A stretch of 64,000 bases of DNA from Pedobacter fastidiosus. Lineage in GTDB: Bacteria > Bacteroidota > Bacteroidia > Sphingobacteriales > Sphingobacteriaceae. The translations under genes were made by a program, and so were the position numbers. The notes beneath the pieces are model-generated. The model saw only the letters and a program-made list of their open reading frames with translations, made no database searches and was not told the DNA's origin. Below are positions 17,158 through 26,635 of the stretch, piece after piece. The stretch is taken from assembly GCF_014306625.1 (NCBI RefSeq), contig NZ_JACRYL010000002.1, positions 104,516-168,515 of the forward strand. Direction: 5' to 3'. Every line of letters starts with the position of its first letter. The stretch's first letter is position 1.

Positions 17158-17925
17158 TTACACAGTTCTTTGTCTTACAGCCTCATACAAAATAACACCT
17201 GCTGAAACCGATACATTTAAAGATTCTATTTTTCCGGCCATTGGGATTTTTGCCAAATGATCGGCAACCCGTAAAAGTTCGTTAGAAATTCCTTCATCCT
17301 CTGATCCCATTACGATAACGGTTGGCAGCGTATAGTCAGGAGCATAAATTAAGTCGTTGGTTTTTTCTGTGCAGGCTACAATTTGCAATCCACTTTCCTG
17401 TAAAAATAAACAGGTTTTATGAAGATTTGAATGTCTACAAATCGGAATACTAAATAACGCACCTGCTGACGTTTTTATGGCATCTGCATTAATTTGTGCA
17501 GCATTTTTTAAAGGAACAACAATTGCATGCACACCAACGCAGGCAGCCGTTCTGGCAATTGCGCCCATATTTCGAACATCAGTAACACTATCCAAAACCA
17601 AAATTAAGGGAACCTCTCCTTTTTCAAAAATTGTAGGAACAATGTCTTCAATATTTTGATAGGTAATTGGCGAAATTACCGCAATTACTCCTTGATGGTT
17701 TTTTTGCGACATACGGTTCAATTTTTCAACCGGAACCGAATTTAAAGGAATAAGTGTACCAATTAAAAGCGCTTTTAACTCTAGAAATAATTCACCAGCT
17801 AATCCGCGTTGCAAATAAATTGTTTCAATATCTCTCCCTGCTTTTACAGCTTCAATTACGGCTCTGATACCAAATACAAATTCATTATTTTCTTTTACGC
17901 GTTGTGGTCTTCTAAAATTATCCAT
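17158..17925 (-). CDS. rlmB: 23S rRNA (guanosine-2'-O-)-methyltransferase, RlmB-type
   Basis: SPOUT-class (TrmH/RlmB) RNA 2'-O-methyltransferase of 255 aa. The N-terminal substrate-binding domain (EFVFGIRAVIEAVKAGRDIETIYLQRG) is followed by the knotted catalytic domain: LVLDSVTDVRNMGAIARTAACVGVHAIVVP (motif 1), VIVMGSEDEGIS (motif 2) and IPMAGKIESLNVSVSAGVILYEAVRQR (motif 3). RlmB modifies G2251 of 23S rRNA in Escherichia coli; the exact target here is inferred. A box TACTTTTG at 17943-17950 on this strand suggests a short 5' leader. The gene diverges from dnaB. Confidence 0.92.
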   Translation of the reverse strand: MDNFRRPQRVKENNEFVFGIRAVIEAVKAGRDIETIYLQRGLAGELFLELKALLIGTLIPLNSVPVEKLNRMSQKNHQGVIAVISPITYQNIEDIVPTIFEKGEVPLILVLDSVTDVRNMGAIARTAACVGVHAIVVPLKNAAQINADAIKTSAGALFSIPICRHSNLHKTCLFLQESGLQIVACTEKTNDLIYAPDYTLPTVIVMGSEDEGISNELLRVADHLAKIPMAGKIESLNVSVSAGVILYEAVRQRTV

Positions 17926-17942
17926 GTTTTTAAATTGTTAGG

Positions 17943-17950
17943 CAAAAGTA
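17943..17950 (-). promoter_or_regulatory. -7 box for rlmB
   Basis: On the minus strand TACTTTTG fits TAnnTTTG, 17 nt before the rlmB ATG. No -33 TTTG is evident. Confidence 0.45.
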
Positions 17951-18113
17951 ATTCAAATAAATGTTTTACCCCTAATCTATCTCATCCTTATTAACATTTA
18001 ATTGTTTAAAAATTTTTGTGAATTTCAAAATCCTCAAAAAATTAATCTGATTATGCATCAATTTGTTAACAAACTGCTAGGAACTTGTTAAAACAATCGG
18101 GGCAAAATTTAAC

Positions 18114-18121
18114 TACTTTTG
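18114..18121 (+). promoter_or_regulatory. -7 box for dnaB (leaderless)
   Basis: TACTTTTG fits TAnnTTTG and ends only 4 nt before the dnaB ATG at 18126, so the first transcribed base should be at or next to the start codon. No good -33 match at normal spacing. Confidence 0.5.
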
Positions 18122-18125
18122 TTTT

Positions 18126-19688
18126 ATGAGTAACGATAACGAACAGGGCGGAAAGAATAGCATTATATCCAGAAAAGCCAGACTTGGCAATACGGTAAGT
18201 TCTATGGGCAAATTGCCTCCACAAGCATTGGATTTGGAGGAGGCTGTTTTAGGCGCATTAATGCTTGAAAAAGATGCTCTATCTGCTGTAATCGATATTT
18301 TAAAGCCAGAAATTTTTTATCAGGAATCTCACCAGAAAATTTTTGAAGCCATCCATTTATTGTTCGAAAAATCAAAACCTGTTGATATTTTAACCGTTAC
18401 AGCACAGTTAAGACAGCTTGGCACCTTGGAGATGGTTGGCGGTGCTTATTACATTACTAACTTAACAAACCGTGTTGCATCTGCAGCAAATATTGAATAC
18501 CATGCAAGGATTATTTCTCAAAAATACATTCAAAGAGAATTGATCCGTATTTCTACAGATATTATTACGAATGCTTATGAAGATACAACAGATATTTTCG
18601 ATTTATTAGATCACGCAGAGAAAGGATTATTTGATATCGCACAAAATAACTTGCGTCGCGATACGCAAAAAATGGACGATATTATTAAACAATCCTTAGC
18701 TACGCTGGAAGAACTTAGAACCAAAACCGATGGTTTAACTGGTGTACCGACAGGTTTTACAGGCTTGGATAGAATTACCGGAGGTTGGCAAAAACAGGAT
18801 TTGGTAATTATTGCTGCTCGTCCTGCAATGGGTAAAACGGCCTTCGTACTAACCTGTGCGAGAAATGCATCTGTAGATTTTCAAAAGCCAACAGTAGTTT
18901 TCTCTTTGGAGATGTCTTCCGTTCAGTTGGTTAATCGTTTAATATCTGGCGAAGCTGAAATTGAACAGGAAAAAATTAGAAAAGGAAATTTACAAGAATG
19001 GGAATGGCAACAGATGCACAGCAAAATTGGCCGTTTAACTGAAGCCCCACTCCTAATTGATGATACACCAGCACTAAATATTTTTGAGTTTAGAGCAAAA
19101 TGCAGAAGATTAAAATCTCAATACGACATTCAATTGGTTATTGTAGATTATTTGCAGTTGATGCACGGTAAAGGTGAAGGAAAAGGTGGCGGTAATCGCG
19201 AGCAGGAAATTGGTAGCATTTCAAGAGCGTTAAAATCTGTAGCCAAAGAGTTAGATGTTCCTGTTTTGGCATTATCGCAGCTGAGTCGTGCTGTAGAAAG
19301 TAGACCTGGTTTACAAGGTAAAAGGCCGATGTTATCTGATTTACGTGAATCTGGATCGATTGAGCAGGATGCCGATATGGTGCTTTTCTTATACCGTCCA
19401 GAGTATTATGGCATTACGGAAGATGAACAAGGTCGTTCTCAAGCGGGTATTGCCGAGGTTATTATTGCAAAACACCGTAACGGTGAAACTGGAATTGTAC
19501 CACTTCGATTTGTTGGAAAGTTTGTTAAGTTTACCGATCTTGAAGAAGATTTTAGTGCGCCAACATCATTTGCTGCTGACAGCCCTTCTTCGGGAATGTA
19601 TCCTTCTCAAGATTTTGAAAAACAAAGTAATGTAATTATACGCCCATCAAAAATGGATGATTACAACGATGAAGAACCACCGTTTTAA
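18126..19688 (+). CDS. dnaB: Replicative DNA helicase
   Basis: Hexameric 5'-3' helicase of the replication fork, 520 aa, no intein. The N-terminal primase-interacting domain (about residues 28-135, LPPQALDLEEAVLGALMLEKDALSAVIDIL) is followed by the RecA-like motor: Walker A ARPAMGKTAF, FSLEMSS, LIDDTPALNIFEFRAKCRRL, Walker B LVIVDYLQLM, SRALKSVAKELDVPVLALSQLSR and RPMLSDLRESGSIEQDADMVLFLYR, with the arginine-finger region AKHRNGETG near the end. The C-terminal tail is short and acidic. The ATG at 18126 fits the -7 box just upstream, and a strong terminator follows. Confidence 0.98.
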   Translation: MSNDNEQGGKNSIISRKARLGNTVSSMGKLPPQALDLEEAVLGALMLEKDALSAVIDILKPEIFYQESHQKIFEAIHLLFEKSKPVDILTVTAQLRQLGTLEMVGGAYYITNLTNRVASAANIEYHARIISQKYIQRELIRISTDIITNAYEDTTDIFDLLDHAEKGLFDIAQNNLRRDTQKMDDIIKQSLATLEELRTKTDGLTGVPTGFTGLDRITGGWQKQDLVIIAARPAMGKTAFVLTCARNASVDFQKPTVVFSLEMSSVQLVNRLISGEAEIEQEKIRKGNLQEWEWQQMHSKIGRLTEAPLLIDDTPALNIFEFRAKCRRLKSQYDIQLVIVDYLQLMHGKGEGKGGGNREQEIGSISRALKSVAKELDVPVLALSQLSRAVESRPGLQGKRPMLSDLRESGSIEQDADMVLFLYRPEYYGITEDEQGRSQAGIAEVIIAKHRNGETGIVPLRFVGKFVKFTDLEEDFSAPTSFAADSPSSGMYPSQDFEKQSNVIIRPSKMDDYNDEEPPF

Positions 19689-19702
19689 GACTAAAATAAA
19701 AT

Positions 19703-19747
19703 TTAACAAAAAAGGGAAATGTGTTTTGCATTTCCCTTTTTTGTTAA
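19703..19747. terminator. Bidirectional terminator between dnaB and chrA
   Basis: Perfect 19-bp stem TTAACAAAAAAGGGAAATG with its reverse complement around a 7-nt loop (TGTTTTG). It has A- and T-tracts on both sides and serves the two convergent genes. Confidence 0.9.
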
Positions 19748-19762
19748 GACAAAATTTACTTT

Positions 19763-20980
19763 TTAAAAAAGATAGCCAATAAAAATCCCAATTAAAACAA
19801 TTATTGGAGGACTTACTTTGGTGAAATTTAGCAAAAGAAAAGTAGCAACCATAATGCCTAAAAACAGCCAATTAAATCCCATTGGAATAAGTAAAAGCAC
19901 AAACGCAGCAATTATAAAACCTACACTTACGGCGTTAATTCCAGATAAGCTATGCCGAATTCTTGAGATTTTTTTCAAGTCATCCCAAAATGGAACAATA
20001 AATAAAACCAAAATTAAGCCAGGCAAATTAATTCCAATTACTCCGATTAGGCCTCCCAAAATTTGTCCCCAAACTCCATAACCAAAATTTTTCATGCTTA
20101 ATGCACCAAGATAACTGGTAAAAGAAAATGTGGGTCCGGGAAGCGCTTGCTGCAGTGCATAACCCGATAAAAAACCCGATGCCTGTAAGTAGTGTTTCAT
20201 TTGAACAAACTCTGTAAACATCAGCGGAACGAGCACTTGTCCACCACCAAAAACCAAGATTCCATTACGATAAAAATTTTCCAGCAAACGAATGGGTAAA
20301 CTAAATGGCGATGTACGATTAATGATGGCGCCTACCAACGCAAACAAAAGTAAAGCACCTAAAAAGTAGATTAATTTCTTCGGGTTGATATTAGAAAATA
20401 GTTTTACTCGTAAATCTGTTTCTTCTCTTGGCGTTTCAATGGCCGAAGAAATCATTCCGCCTACTAAAATTGCAATTGGAAATACATAAGCGTTTCTGAG
20501 TACAAATGTTGCAACAACAGATCCAACAGCTAAGAAAATAGAAACTTGTGTTTTTAAAACTTTGTTGCCCAATTTATAAGCACCGTACGCCACTATTCCG
20601 AGTGCTATTGGCTGAATATACTCAAGAATATCATTAAATTTTTGTTTTTGATCTAGCAACGCATAACTAATGGCGGCAAAAGTCATGATTGCAGCCGTTG
20701 GCAAGATCCAAATGAAGAAAGTGATTATGGCTAGTTTGAGTTTTCCCACTTTCCAAGCAATACCAACTAAGGTTTGGGTAGATGCAGGCCCAGGCAACAC
20801 CTGTGCTAAGGCATTTAACTCCAATAACTCTTCCTCGGAAATAAATTTACTGCTGTGAACAAAATACTTTAAAAGCAGTGCTAGATGAGCCTGTGCACCA
20901 CCAAAAGAGGTAAATGTAAAGAAGACAACATTTCTTAAAAAGAGCCATTGCTTTTTTGCTGCGATAGGTTTTAGCTGCAT
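19763..20980 (-). CDS. chrA: ChrA-family chromate/anion transporter
   Basis: 405-aa inner membrane protein of the two-domain (CHR) type. The N-terminal half holds SFGGAQAHLALL and AQVLPGPASTQT. The C-terminal half repeats the same pattern as VFGGGQVLVPLMFTEF and QQALPGPTFSFTSYLGA, showing the internal duplication with opposite topology. About 10-12 transmembrane helices are apparent. Characterised members export chromate by the proton motive force; many Bacteroidetes copies have an unproven substrate. There is no ChrB-like regulator nearby. Confidence 0.9.
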   Translation of the reverse strand: MQLKPIAAKKQWLFLRNVVFFTFTSFGGAQAHLALLLKYFVHSSKFISEEELLELNALAQVLPGPASTQTLVGIAWKVGKLKLAIITFFIWILPTAAIMTFAAISYALLDQKQKFNDILEYIQPIALGIVAYGAYKLGNKVLKTQVSIFLAVGSVVATFVLRNAYVFPIAILVGGMISSAIETPREETDLRVKLFSNINPKKLIYFLGALLLFALVGAIINRTSPFSLPIRLLENFYRNGILVFGGGQVLVPLMFTEFVQMKHYLQASGFLSGYALQQALPGPTFSFTSYLGALSMKNFGYGVWGQILGGLIGVIGINLPGLILVLFIVPFWDDLKKISRIRHSLSGINAVSVGFIIAAFVLLLIPMGFNWLFLGIMVATFLLLNFTKVSPPIIVLIGIFIGYLF

Positions 20981-21008
20981 TTAGATATAAGCCTTTAAAA
21001 GTTTGAGT

Positions 21009-21344
21009 TTAATCATCTTCATAATCCATTCCAGAAGCAGTATTAAAAGCACCCTGTAACTCTGAAAAAGCATGCATATCTCTTTTGTTTCTAGCCACTT
21101 CCATTCCCTTGGCATAAACCTTTATCGCCTTGTCTTTTTGATCATCTTTTTCATATAATTTACCTAAATGATAATAAGTTCCTACATAATCTGGATGTTT
21201 ATCGGTTAATTGAAGGTAAAAAGAATAGGCTTTTTCTTTATCATTTTGGGCGTTATACTCTGTGGCTAAGGCATATAGTATAAACGGATCGGTTGGATCA
21301 TTTTCTAAAAACTCTAATAACTTACTTAAACGGGTAGATGACAT
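21009..21344 (-). CDS. Small TPR protein
   Basis: 111-aa cytoplasmic protein made almost entirely of two to three TPR motifs (FLENDPTDPFILYALATEYNAQNDKEKAYSFYLQLTDKHPDYVGTYYHLGKLYEKDDQKDKAIKVYAKGMEVA), ending in an acidic tail. It is presumably a protein-protein adaptor with unknown partner. It diverges from etfB; its start codon and the predicted etfB promoter are about 20 bp apart. The next gene downstream on this strand, chrA, begins 28 nt beyond the stop, so co-transcription with chrA is possible. Confidence 0.8.
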   Translation of the reverse strand: MSSTRLSKLLEFLENDPTDPFILYALATEYNAQNDKEKAYSFYLQLTDKHPDYVGTYYHLGKLYEKDDQKDKAIKVYAKGMEVARNKRDMHAFSELQGAFNTASGMDYEDD

Positions 21345-21366
21345 TTTATTTCCTTGCTTTTTTAAT

Positions 21367-21374
21367 TAAATTTG
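21367..21374 (+). promoter_or_regulatory. -7 box for etfBA
   Basis: TAAATTTG fits TAnnTTTG, 32 nt before the etfB ATG at 21407, with a T-rich -33 region but no clear TTTG. Confidence 0.45.
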
Positions 21375-21406
21375 CAGAAAGACCTTATATATTAAACATA
21401 ATACAT

Positions 21407-22144
21407 ATGAAAATATTAGTTTGTATCAGTAACGTGCCAGACACAACGACAAAAATAACTTTTACTAACGATAATACCGAATTCAATACTGCAGGAGTAC
21501 AATATATTGTAAATCCTTATGATGAAATTGCATTATCGAAAGCTATTGAGTTAACTGAAGGTGGTAAAGGTACGGTAACTGTAATTAATGTTGGCGAAGC
21601 GAGCAACGATCCAACAATAAGAAAAGCGTTAGCAATTGGTGCTGATGATGCAGTAAGAGTTAATGCAGCACCTCGTGATGCTTACTTTGTAGCCAAACAA
21701 ATTGCAGAATATGCAAAGGATAAAGATTTCGATATCATTTTAACTGGTCGCGAATCAATTGATTATAATGGCAACCAAGTTGCGGCTATGGTTGGTGAGT
21801 TTTTAGACATACCATCAATTTCAATTATCAAAAAATTAACTGTTGATGGAGATTCTGCAACTTTAGAAAGAGAAATTGAAGGCGGTAAAGAAGTAGTAAC
21901 GGTTTCTGGTAAATTTGTTGCAAGCTGTGCTGAAGGTGTGGCTGAACCAAAAATCCCGAATATGCGTGGAATTATGAGTGCCAGAACCAAGCCTTTAAAT
22001 GTTATTGAAGCAGTTTCTATCGAAGAAGTATCCAAAGTAACCAAATATGAAACTCCTGCACCTCGCGGTCAAGTTAAATTGGTTTCTGCAGATCAAACAG
22101 AGCAATTAATTAGCTTACTACATTCAGAAGCTAAAGTGATCTAA
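21407..22144 (+). CDS. etfB: Electron transfer flavoprotein beta subunit
   Basis: AMP-binding subunit of the ETF heterodimer that takes electrons from acyl-CoA dehydrogenases. The start is set at 21407 (MKILVCISNVPDTTTKITF), giving 245 aa; the open frame from 21338 adds an unrelated stretch. Motifs: VNPYDEIALSKAIEL, IRKALAIGADDAVRV, FDIILTGRESIDYNGNQVAAMVGEFLDIPSI (the ETF-beta signature region) and IPNMRGIMSARTKPL. It sits 76 nt before etfA. Confidence 0.96.
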   Translation: MKILVCISNVPDTTTKITFTNDNTEFNTAGVQYIVNPYDEIALSKAIELTEGGKGTVTVINVGEASNDPTIRKALAIGADDAVRVNAAPRDAYFVAKQIAEYAKDKDFDIILTGRESIDYNGNQVAAMVGEFLDIPSISIIKKLTVDGDSATLEREIEGGKEVVTVSGKFVASCAEGVAEPKIPNMRGIMSARTKPLNVIEAVSIEEVSKVTKYETPAPRGQVKLVSADQTEQLISLLHSEAKVI

Positions 22145-22220
22145 ACAGAACTTCAAGCAAGAAATAAAAATAATCAAATAGTTTACACAAGTCCTTTTTT
22201 AAGGATCTAGAAATAAATAT

Positions 22221-23189
22221 ATGTCAGTATTAGTATATGTAGAACAAGCTGAAGGTAAATTCAAGAAATCTGTTTACGAAGCTGTTTCTTATGCCAAAGC
22301 AATTGCAGATCAACAATCCACTAATTTAACAGCAATTTCTATTGGTAATGTTGCCGATAGCGAATTAAAGGAATTGGGTAAATATGGTGCATCTAAAGTT
22401 TTAAATGTAAGTACAGATCAATTAAAAACTTTTGTTAACCAAGCGTATGCAAGTGTTATTGCAAATGCAGCAGAAAAAGAATCAGCAGATGTTGTTGTTT
22501 TATCTAACTCTTTCTCTGGAAAAGGATTAGCGCCAAGAATTGCAGTAAAACTTAAAGCAGGTTTAGCAGATGGAGCTGTAGAATTGCCTACAACAGATGG
22601 TAAGTTTGCAGTTAAAAAAACAGCTTTCTCTGGTAAGGCATTTGCTATAACAGAATTAACCTCAGCAAATAAAGTTATTGCTTTAAATCCGAATGCTTTT
22701 GGCGTAAAAGAAAATGCGACTGATATTGCAATTGAAAACTTTACTGCCGATGTTAAACAATCGGATTTGGGAGCTGTTATAAAAGAAATTGTAAGAGCAA
22801 CGGATAAAGTCTCTTTGCCTGATGCTGAATTAGTTGTTTCTGCAGGTAGAGGTTTAAAAGGACCAGAAAACTGGGGAATGATTGAAGAATTGGCGAATTT
22901 ATTGGGCGCTGCAACAGCTTGCTCAAAACCGGTAAGTGATGCAGATTGGAGGCCACATTCTGAACACGTTGGTCAAACAGGAATCTCAATTAGTCCGAAT
23001 TTATACATTGCTATTGGAATATCTGGAGCCATTCAGCATTTGGCTGGAGTGAGTTCTTCTAAAGTAATTGTAGTGATCAATAAAGATCCTGAAGCACCAT
23101 TTTTTAAAGTGGCAGATTATGGTATTGTAGGCGATGCTTTTGAAGTTGTTCCTAAATTGATTGAAGCATTAAAAGCGCACAAAGCCTAA
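22221..23189 (+). CDS. etfA: Electron transfer flavoprotein alpha subunit
   Basis: FAD-binding partner of EtfB, 322 aa. The N-terminal domain (about residues 1-190) is variable. The C-terminal FAD domain carries LVVSAGRGLKGPENWGMIEELANLLGAATACSKPVSDADWRPHSEHVGQTGISISPNLYIAIGISGAIQHLAGVSSSKVIVVINKDPEAPFFKVADYGIVGDAFEVVPKL, the classic ETF-alpha signature. The order etfB-etfA and the short spacing indicate one operon, possibly continuing into the nuclease gene downstream (53 nt). Confidence 0.97.
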   Translation: MSVLVYVEQAEGKFKKSVYEAVSYAKAIADQQSTNLTAISIGNVADSELKELGKYGASKVLNVSTDQLKTFVNQAYASVIANAAEKESADVVVLSNSFSGKGLAPRIAVKLKAGLADGAVELPTTDGKFAVKKTAFSGKAFAITELTSANKVIALNPNAFGVKENATDIAIENFTADVKQSDLGAVIKEIVRATDKVSLPDAELVVSAGRGLKGPENWGMIEELANLLGAATACSKPVSDADWRPHSEHVGQTGISISPNLYIAIGISGAIQHLAGVSSSKVIVVINKDPEAPFFKVADYGIVGDAFEVVPKLIEALKAHKA

Positions 23190-23242
23190 ATAGCGTTAAA
23201 CCTCGCGGGTTTTATAAAATTTGCTGGGTTCGAAACATTAAT

Positions 23243-23857
23243 ATGAAAAAAGTTAAATTAGACATTGTAGGATTATCTTACAGCCAAACCCAATCTGGCG
23301 CTTATGCTTTGGTATTGGGTGAAGTGAATGGCCGTAGGCGTTTACCTATTATTATTGGCGCTTTTGAGGCTCAGGCCATTGCGATAGAAATCGAAAAAAT
23401 GACGCCAAGTAGGCCATTAACTCACGATTTATTTAAATCGCTAGCCGATACCTTCAACCTGAGCATTCAAGAAATTATTATTTACAACCTTGTAGATGGT
23501 GTTTTTTATGCGAAGTTAATTTGTACAGATGGCAAAAGCACGCATGAGGTTGATGCCAGAACATCCGATGCCATTGCACTCGCTGTGAGGTTTAATGCGT
23601 TAATTTATACTTACGAATTTATTTTGGCTTCTGCTGGAATCGTAATCGAAGGAAATGATTTTCTATTTTTAGAAAATATGGACAGTATTGCAAAAGAACC
23701 TGATGCGGATAGTTTGCCTACATCAACCAAACAACAAGGTTTTGGTGATTTAACATTGGAAGAATTACAACAAAAACTGCAAGAAGCAATTGCTGATGAA
23801 GCTTATGAAAAAGCGGCGAGGTTAAGAGACGAACTGAACAAGCGAGGAACTTCTTAG
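23243..23857 (+). CDS. Bifunctional nuclease (BFN/DUF151) with UVR motif
   Basis: 204-aa protein. Residues about 1-140 form the BFN/DUF151 domain (VKLDIVGLSYSQTQSGAYALVLGEVNGRRRLPIIIGAFEAQAIAIEIEKMTPSRPLTHDLF and ARTSDAIALAVRF), named after a plant enzyme with RNase and DNase activity. A C-terminal UvrB/UvrC-type helical hairpin (LTLEELQQKLQEAIADEAYEKAARLRDELNKR, about 165-200) follows, as is usual in Bacteroidetes. Role in DNA repair or RNA metabolism is not established here. It trails etfA by 53 nt and is followed by a terminator. Confidence 0.9.
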   Translation: MKKVKLDIVGLSYSQTQSGAYALVLGEVNGRRRLPIIIGAFEAQAIAIEIEKMTPSRPLTHDLFKSLADTFNLSIQEIIIYNLVDGVFYAKLICTDGKSTHEVDARTSDAIALAVRFNALIYTYEFILASAGIVIEGNDFLFLENMDSIAKEPDADSLPTSTKQQGFGDLTLEELQQKLQEAIADEAYEKAARLRDELNKRGTS

Positions 23858-23940
23858 CAGAACGGTTTTTTTTATCTAAATCCTTAACTCTAAATGCTTT
23901 TTTAAGAAATCCTTATAGATTAAAAGCTAAAATTTAAAAT

Positions 23941-23977
23941 GACCCAAATTGTTTAAAATAATTTGGGTTTATTTTTG
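23941..23977 (+). terminator. Terminator after the BFN gene
   Basis: Hairpin ACCCAAATT / AATTTGGGT with a 9-nt loop, followed by TTATTTTTG, 84 nt after the stop. Confidence 0.7.
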
Positions 23978-24037
23978 AATTATGTTTTAAAATAGTTCTA
24001 TATTCAGCTTTTACTTTCAAAATTCAAACAAAACTAT

Positions 24038-25426
24038 ATGATGAATGTTAAGTTTCGCTTAACCATAATGAGCTTTATGCAATTTTTTGTGTGGGGCGCT
24101 TGGCTAATTACGATTGCAAATTATTGGTTTGGAACAAAACAATGGGATGGTACTCAATTTGGTGCTATTTTCGCTACAATGGGTTTTGCATCGCTATTTA
24201 TGCCAACTTTAACTGGTATTATAGCCGATAAGTGGGTTAATGCAGAAGTTTTATATGGCATACTTCATATTTTATACGCCTGTGTGTTGTTTTATTTACC
24301 GCAAGTAGAAAGCCCAAATGCTTTCTTTTGGACAATATTATTGGCAATGTGTTTTTACATGCCAACCATTTCGCTAAGTAATTCTATTTCATACACAACA
24401 TTAAAGTCTGGCAATCTTGACGTAGTTAAAGATTTTCCGCCGATTAGAGTTTGGGGAACTGTAGGTTTTATTGCAGCAATGTGGATTACAAACTTAACTG
24501 GTAATAAAGCAAGCGCTTACCAATTTTATATTGCAGGTTCTGGAGCACTTTTACTGGGCTTATACGCTTTTACCTTACCGAAATGCAAACCAAGTAAATT
24601 AATTTCTGAAAAAGCTTCATTAATGCAAACCTTAGGTTTAGAAGCATTTAAACTTTTTACAGATTATAAAATGGCATTGTTCTTTATATTTTCAATGTTT
24701 TTAGGTGGGGCGTTGCAATTAACAAATGCTTATGGCGATGTGTTTTTAGATGAATTTAAGAATTTCCCTAAATATGCTGATTCATTTGTAGTTAAATATT
24801 CTACAATAATCATGTCTATCTCGCAAGTTTCTGAAACGCTGTTTATTCTGGCAATTCCATTCTTCTTAAAGCGTTTTGGCATTAAAAAAGTAATGATTAT
24901 TGCTATGCTTGCATGGGTTTTTCGCTTCGGACTTTTTGCCTATGGAAATCCTTCTGGTAACTTATGGATGATTATTCTCTCTTGCGTAGTTTACGGAATG
25001 GCCTTCGATTTCTTCAACATCTCAGGTTCCTTATTTGTAGAAACTTCAACCACCGCAAAAACAAGATCATCAGCCCAAGGAATGTTTATGATGATGACAA
25101 ATGGTTTCGGAGCAGTGTTTGGAAGCTTGGTTTCCGGTTGGATGATTGATAAATATTTCACAAAGTCTTTCAATACGCTTCAAGATACCTCAGTGTTTGT
25201 TGGTGCAGAACCAACTAATAATCACTTACTTGCTTTTGTAAAAAGCCAAGGTGTAAGCATTTTAAATAATGGTACCTTCGATAAAACAATACACATGAAA
25301 GACTGGCATAGCATCTGGCTATCTTTTACTATATATGCTTTGGTTATAACCGTACTCTTTGCGCTTCTATTCAAGCACAAGCATACTAGAGCTGAGGTTG
25401 AAGCTATTGAAGCCATTAGTCATTAA
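24038..25426 (+). CDS. Nucleoside:H+ symporter-type MFS permease (NupG/XapB family)
   Basis: 462-aa inner membrane transporter with 12 predicted helices. The opening FRLTIMSFMQFFVWGAWLITIANYWF and the segment FGAIFATMGFASLFMPTLTGIIADKW are those of the nucleoside-specific MFS family (NupG, XapB), which import nucleosides with protons. Other matches are YMPTISLSNSISYTTL, FPPIRVWGTVGFIAAMWI and SAQGMFMMMTNGFGAVFGSLVSGWMID. Two Met codons stand in tandem at 24038. No nucleoside catabolic gene adjoins; a DUF3667 gene follows after 20 nt. Confidence 0.88.
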   Translation: MMNVKFRLTIMSFMQFFVWGAWLITIANYWFGTKQWDGTQFGAIFATMGFASLFMPTLTGIIADKWVNAEVLYGILHILYACVLFYLPQVESPNAFFWTILLAMCFYMPTISLSNSISYTTLKSGNLDVVKDFPPIRVWGTVGFIAAMWITNLTGNKASAYQFYIAGSGALLLGLYAFTLPKCKPSKLISEKASLMQTLGLEAFKLFTDYKMALFFIFSMFLGGALQLTNAYGDVFLDEFKNFPKYADSFVVKYSTIIMSISQVSETLFILAIPFFLKRFGIKKVMIIAMLAWVFRFGLFAYGNPSGNLWMIILSCVVYGMAFDFFNISGSLFVETSTTAKTRSSAQGMFMMMTNGFGAVFGSLVSGWMIDKYFTKSFNTLQDTSVFVGAEPTNNHLLAFVKSQGVSILNNGTFDKTIHMKDWHSIWLSFTIYALVITVLFALLFKHKHTRAEVEAIEAISH

Positions 25427-25446
25427 TTATAATTTCGAAATCCCCT

Positions 25447-26568
25447 ATGTCAGCTGGTAAATATAGAAAAGAACACAACTGCTTAAACTGCGGAGCCCAT
25501 GTAGAGAAACATTATTGTAGCAATTGTGGGCAACCGAATCTAGAATTAAAAGAGAGTTTTTGGGGGTTTATCAGTCACAGTATCGGCCATTATTTCCACT
25601 TTGATAATAAATTTTTTCAAACCTTAACCCCACTTTTAACTAAACCTGGGCAGGTAACACTTGATTTTTTAGCGGGCAAAAGAGCTCGGTATATTAATCC
25701 GGTAAGCATGTACATTTTTGTTTCGATCGTTTACTTTTTGGTCGTTTATTCTCCAAAGCATTCAGCTAAACAAGATCATGAGCCGATTAAAGCTAATAAA
25801 GAGCAATCTGAGCACGTTATGGATAGTGTTAAAAAGGCATTTAAAGTTGCCGGAATGCCAAATAACGCTATAGCTAACAAGACAGTTAATTCAATTGAAA
25901 AGGCAATACAGACAACAGATTTTCAAAAACTTAGTTTTCCGCAACAAGAGCTTGAGTTACAAAAGTTAAATGTTAAAAACAATTCTTTGAAATCTGATTC
26001 TCTAGCAGAGGTCATTAATGAATTCGAAGAAATTCATAAAGAGAGAAATGATACAACGTATGCTTCATATTTGGTGAGGCAAAAGAAATTGACTCCATCT
26101 GATCAGGATAATTGGTACAGGAGAATGATCAAAAAGAGAGCAATCTCAATTGGTGAAAAGTCAGAGGTCATTCAAGAAACTTTAGAACATAATAGGCCAA
26201 AGCAGTTTTTCTTACTGATGCCTCTATTGGCATTCTTTATCATGCTAAATTTTAGAAAAAATCACATCTATTATCTAGATCATTTAATCTTTACGATCCA
26301 TGGGATGACTGCTTATTTCATAATTGAAATTTTCACTCAACCGATTATTAAGCATATTTTTGGCGAAGATTCTATCATTAGCAGTATAATGAATATTGCT
26401 GTGTTTGTATTTATGTTTTGGTATATGTTTAAAGCACTTACCATTTTCTACCAGCGCAAAACCTGGAGTACCATTTTTAAGATTTTCATAATTTTACTAT
26501 TATATGCAATTGCGTTTAAACTAACAGAAATGGTGATGATTAATTTGATTTATTACGTAGCAACATAA
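25447..26568 (+). CDS. DUF3667 zinc-ribbon membrane protein
   Basis: 373 aa. An N-terminal zinc ribbon (CLNCGAHVEKHYCSNCGQ, four Cys in two CxxC pairs) precedes the DUF3667 core (SFWGFISHSIGHYFHFDNKFFQTLTPLLTKPGQVTLDFLAGKRARYINPVSMYIFVSIVYFLVVYS), whose end is the first membrane helix. A long hydrophilic, helix-prone loop (about residues 105-250) follows, then about four more membrane helices to the C-terminus. The family is restricted largely to Bacteroidetes and has no known function. It is likely co-transcribed with the nucleoside permease. Confidence 0.85.
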   Translation: MSAGKYRKEHNCLNCGAHVEKHYCSNCGQPNLELKESFWGFISHSIGHYFHFDNKFFQTLTPLLTKPGQVTLDFLAGKRARYINPVSMYIFVSIVYFLVVYSPKHSAKQDHEPIKANKEQSEHVMDSVKKAFKVAGMPNNAIANKTVNSIEKAIQTTDFQKLSFPQQELELQKLNVKNNSLKSDSLAEVINEFEEIHKERNDTTYASYLVRQKKLTPSDQDNWYRRMIKKRAISIGEKSEVIQETLEHNRPKQFFLLMPLLAFFIMLNFRKNHIYYLDHLIFTIHGMTAYFIIEIFTQPIIKHIFGEDSIISSIMNIAVFVFMFWYMFKALTIFYQRKTWSTIFKIFIILLLYAIAFKLTEMVMINLIYYVAT

Positions 26569-26582
26569 AAATCATTAAACAT

Positions 26583-26621
26583 AAAAAAACCTCTCGATTT
26601 AATTTATCGAGAGGTTTTTTC
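26583..26621. terminator. Bidirectional terminator between DUF3667 gene and gltA
   Basis: AAAAAACCTCTCGAT and its reverse complement form a strong stem with T-runs in both directions, shared by the two convergent genes. Confidence 0.9.
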
Positions 26622-26635
26622 ATTTGAAAATACAG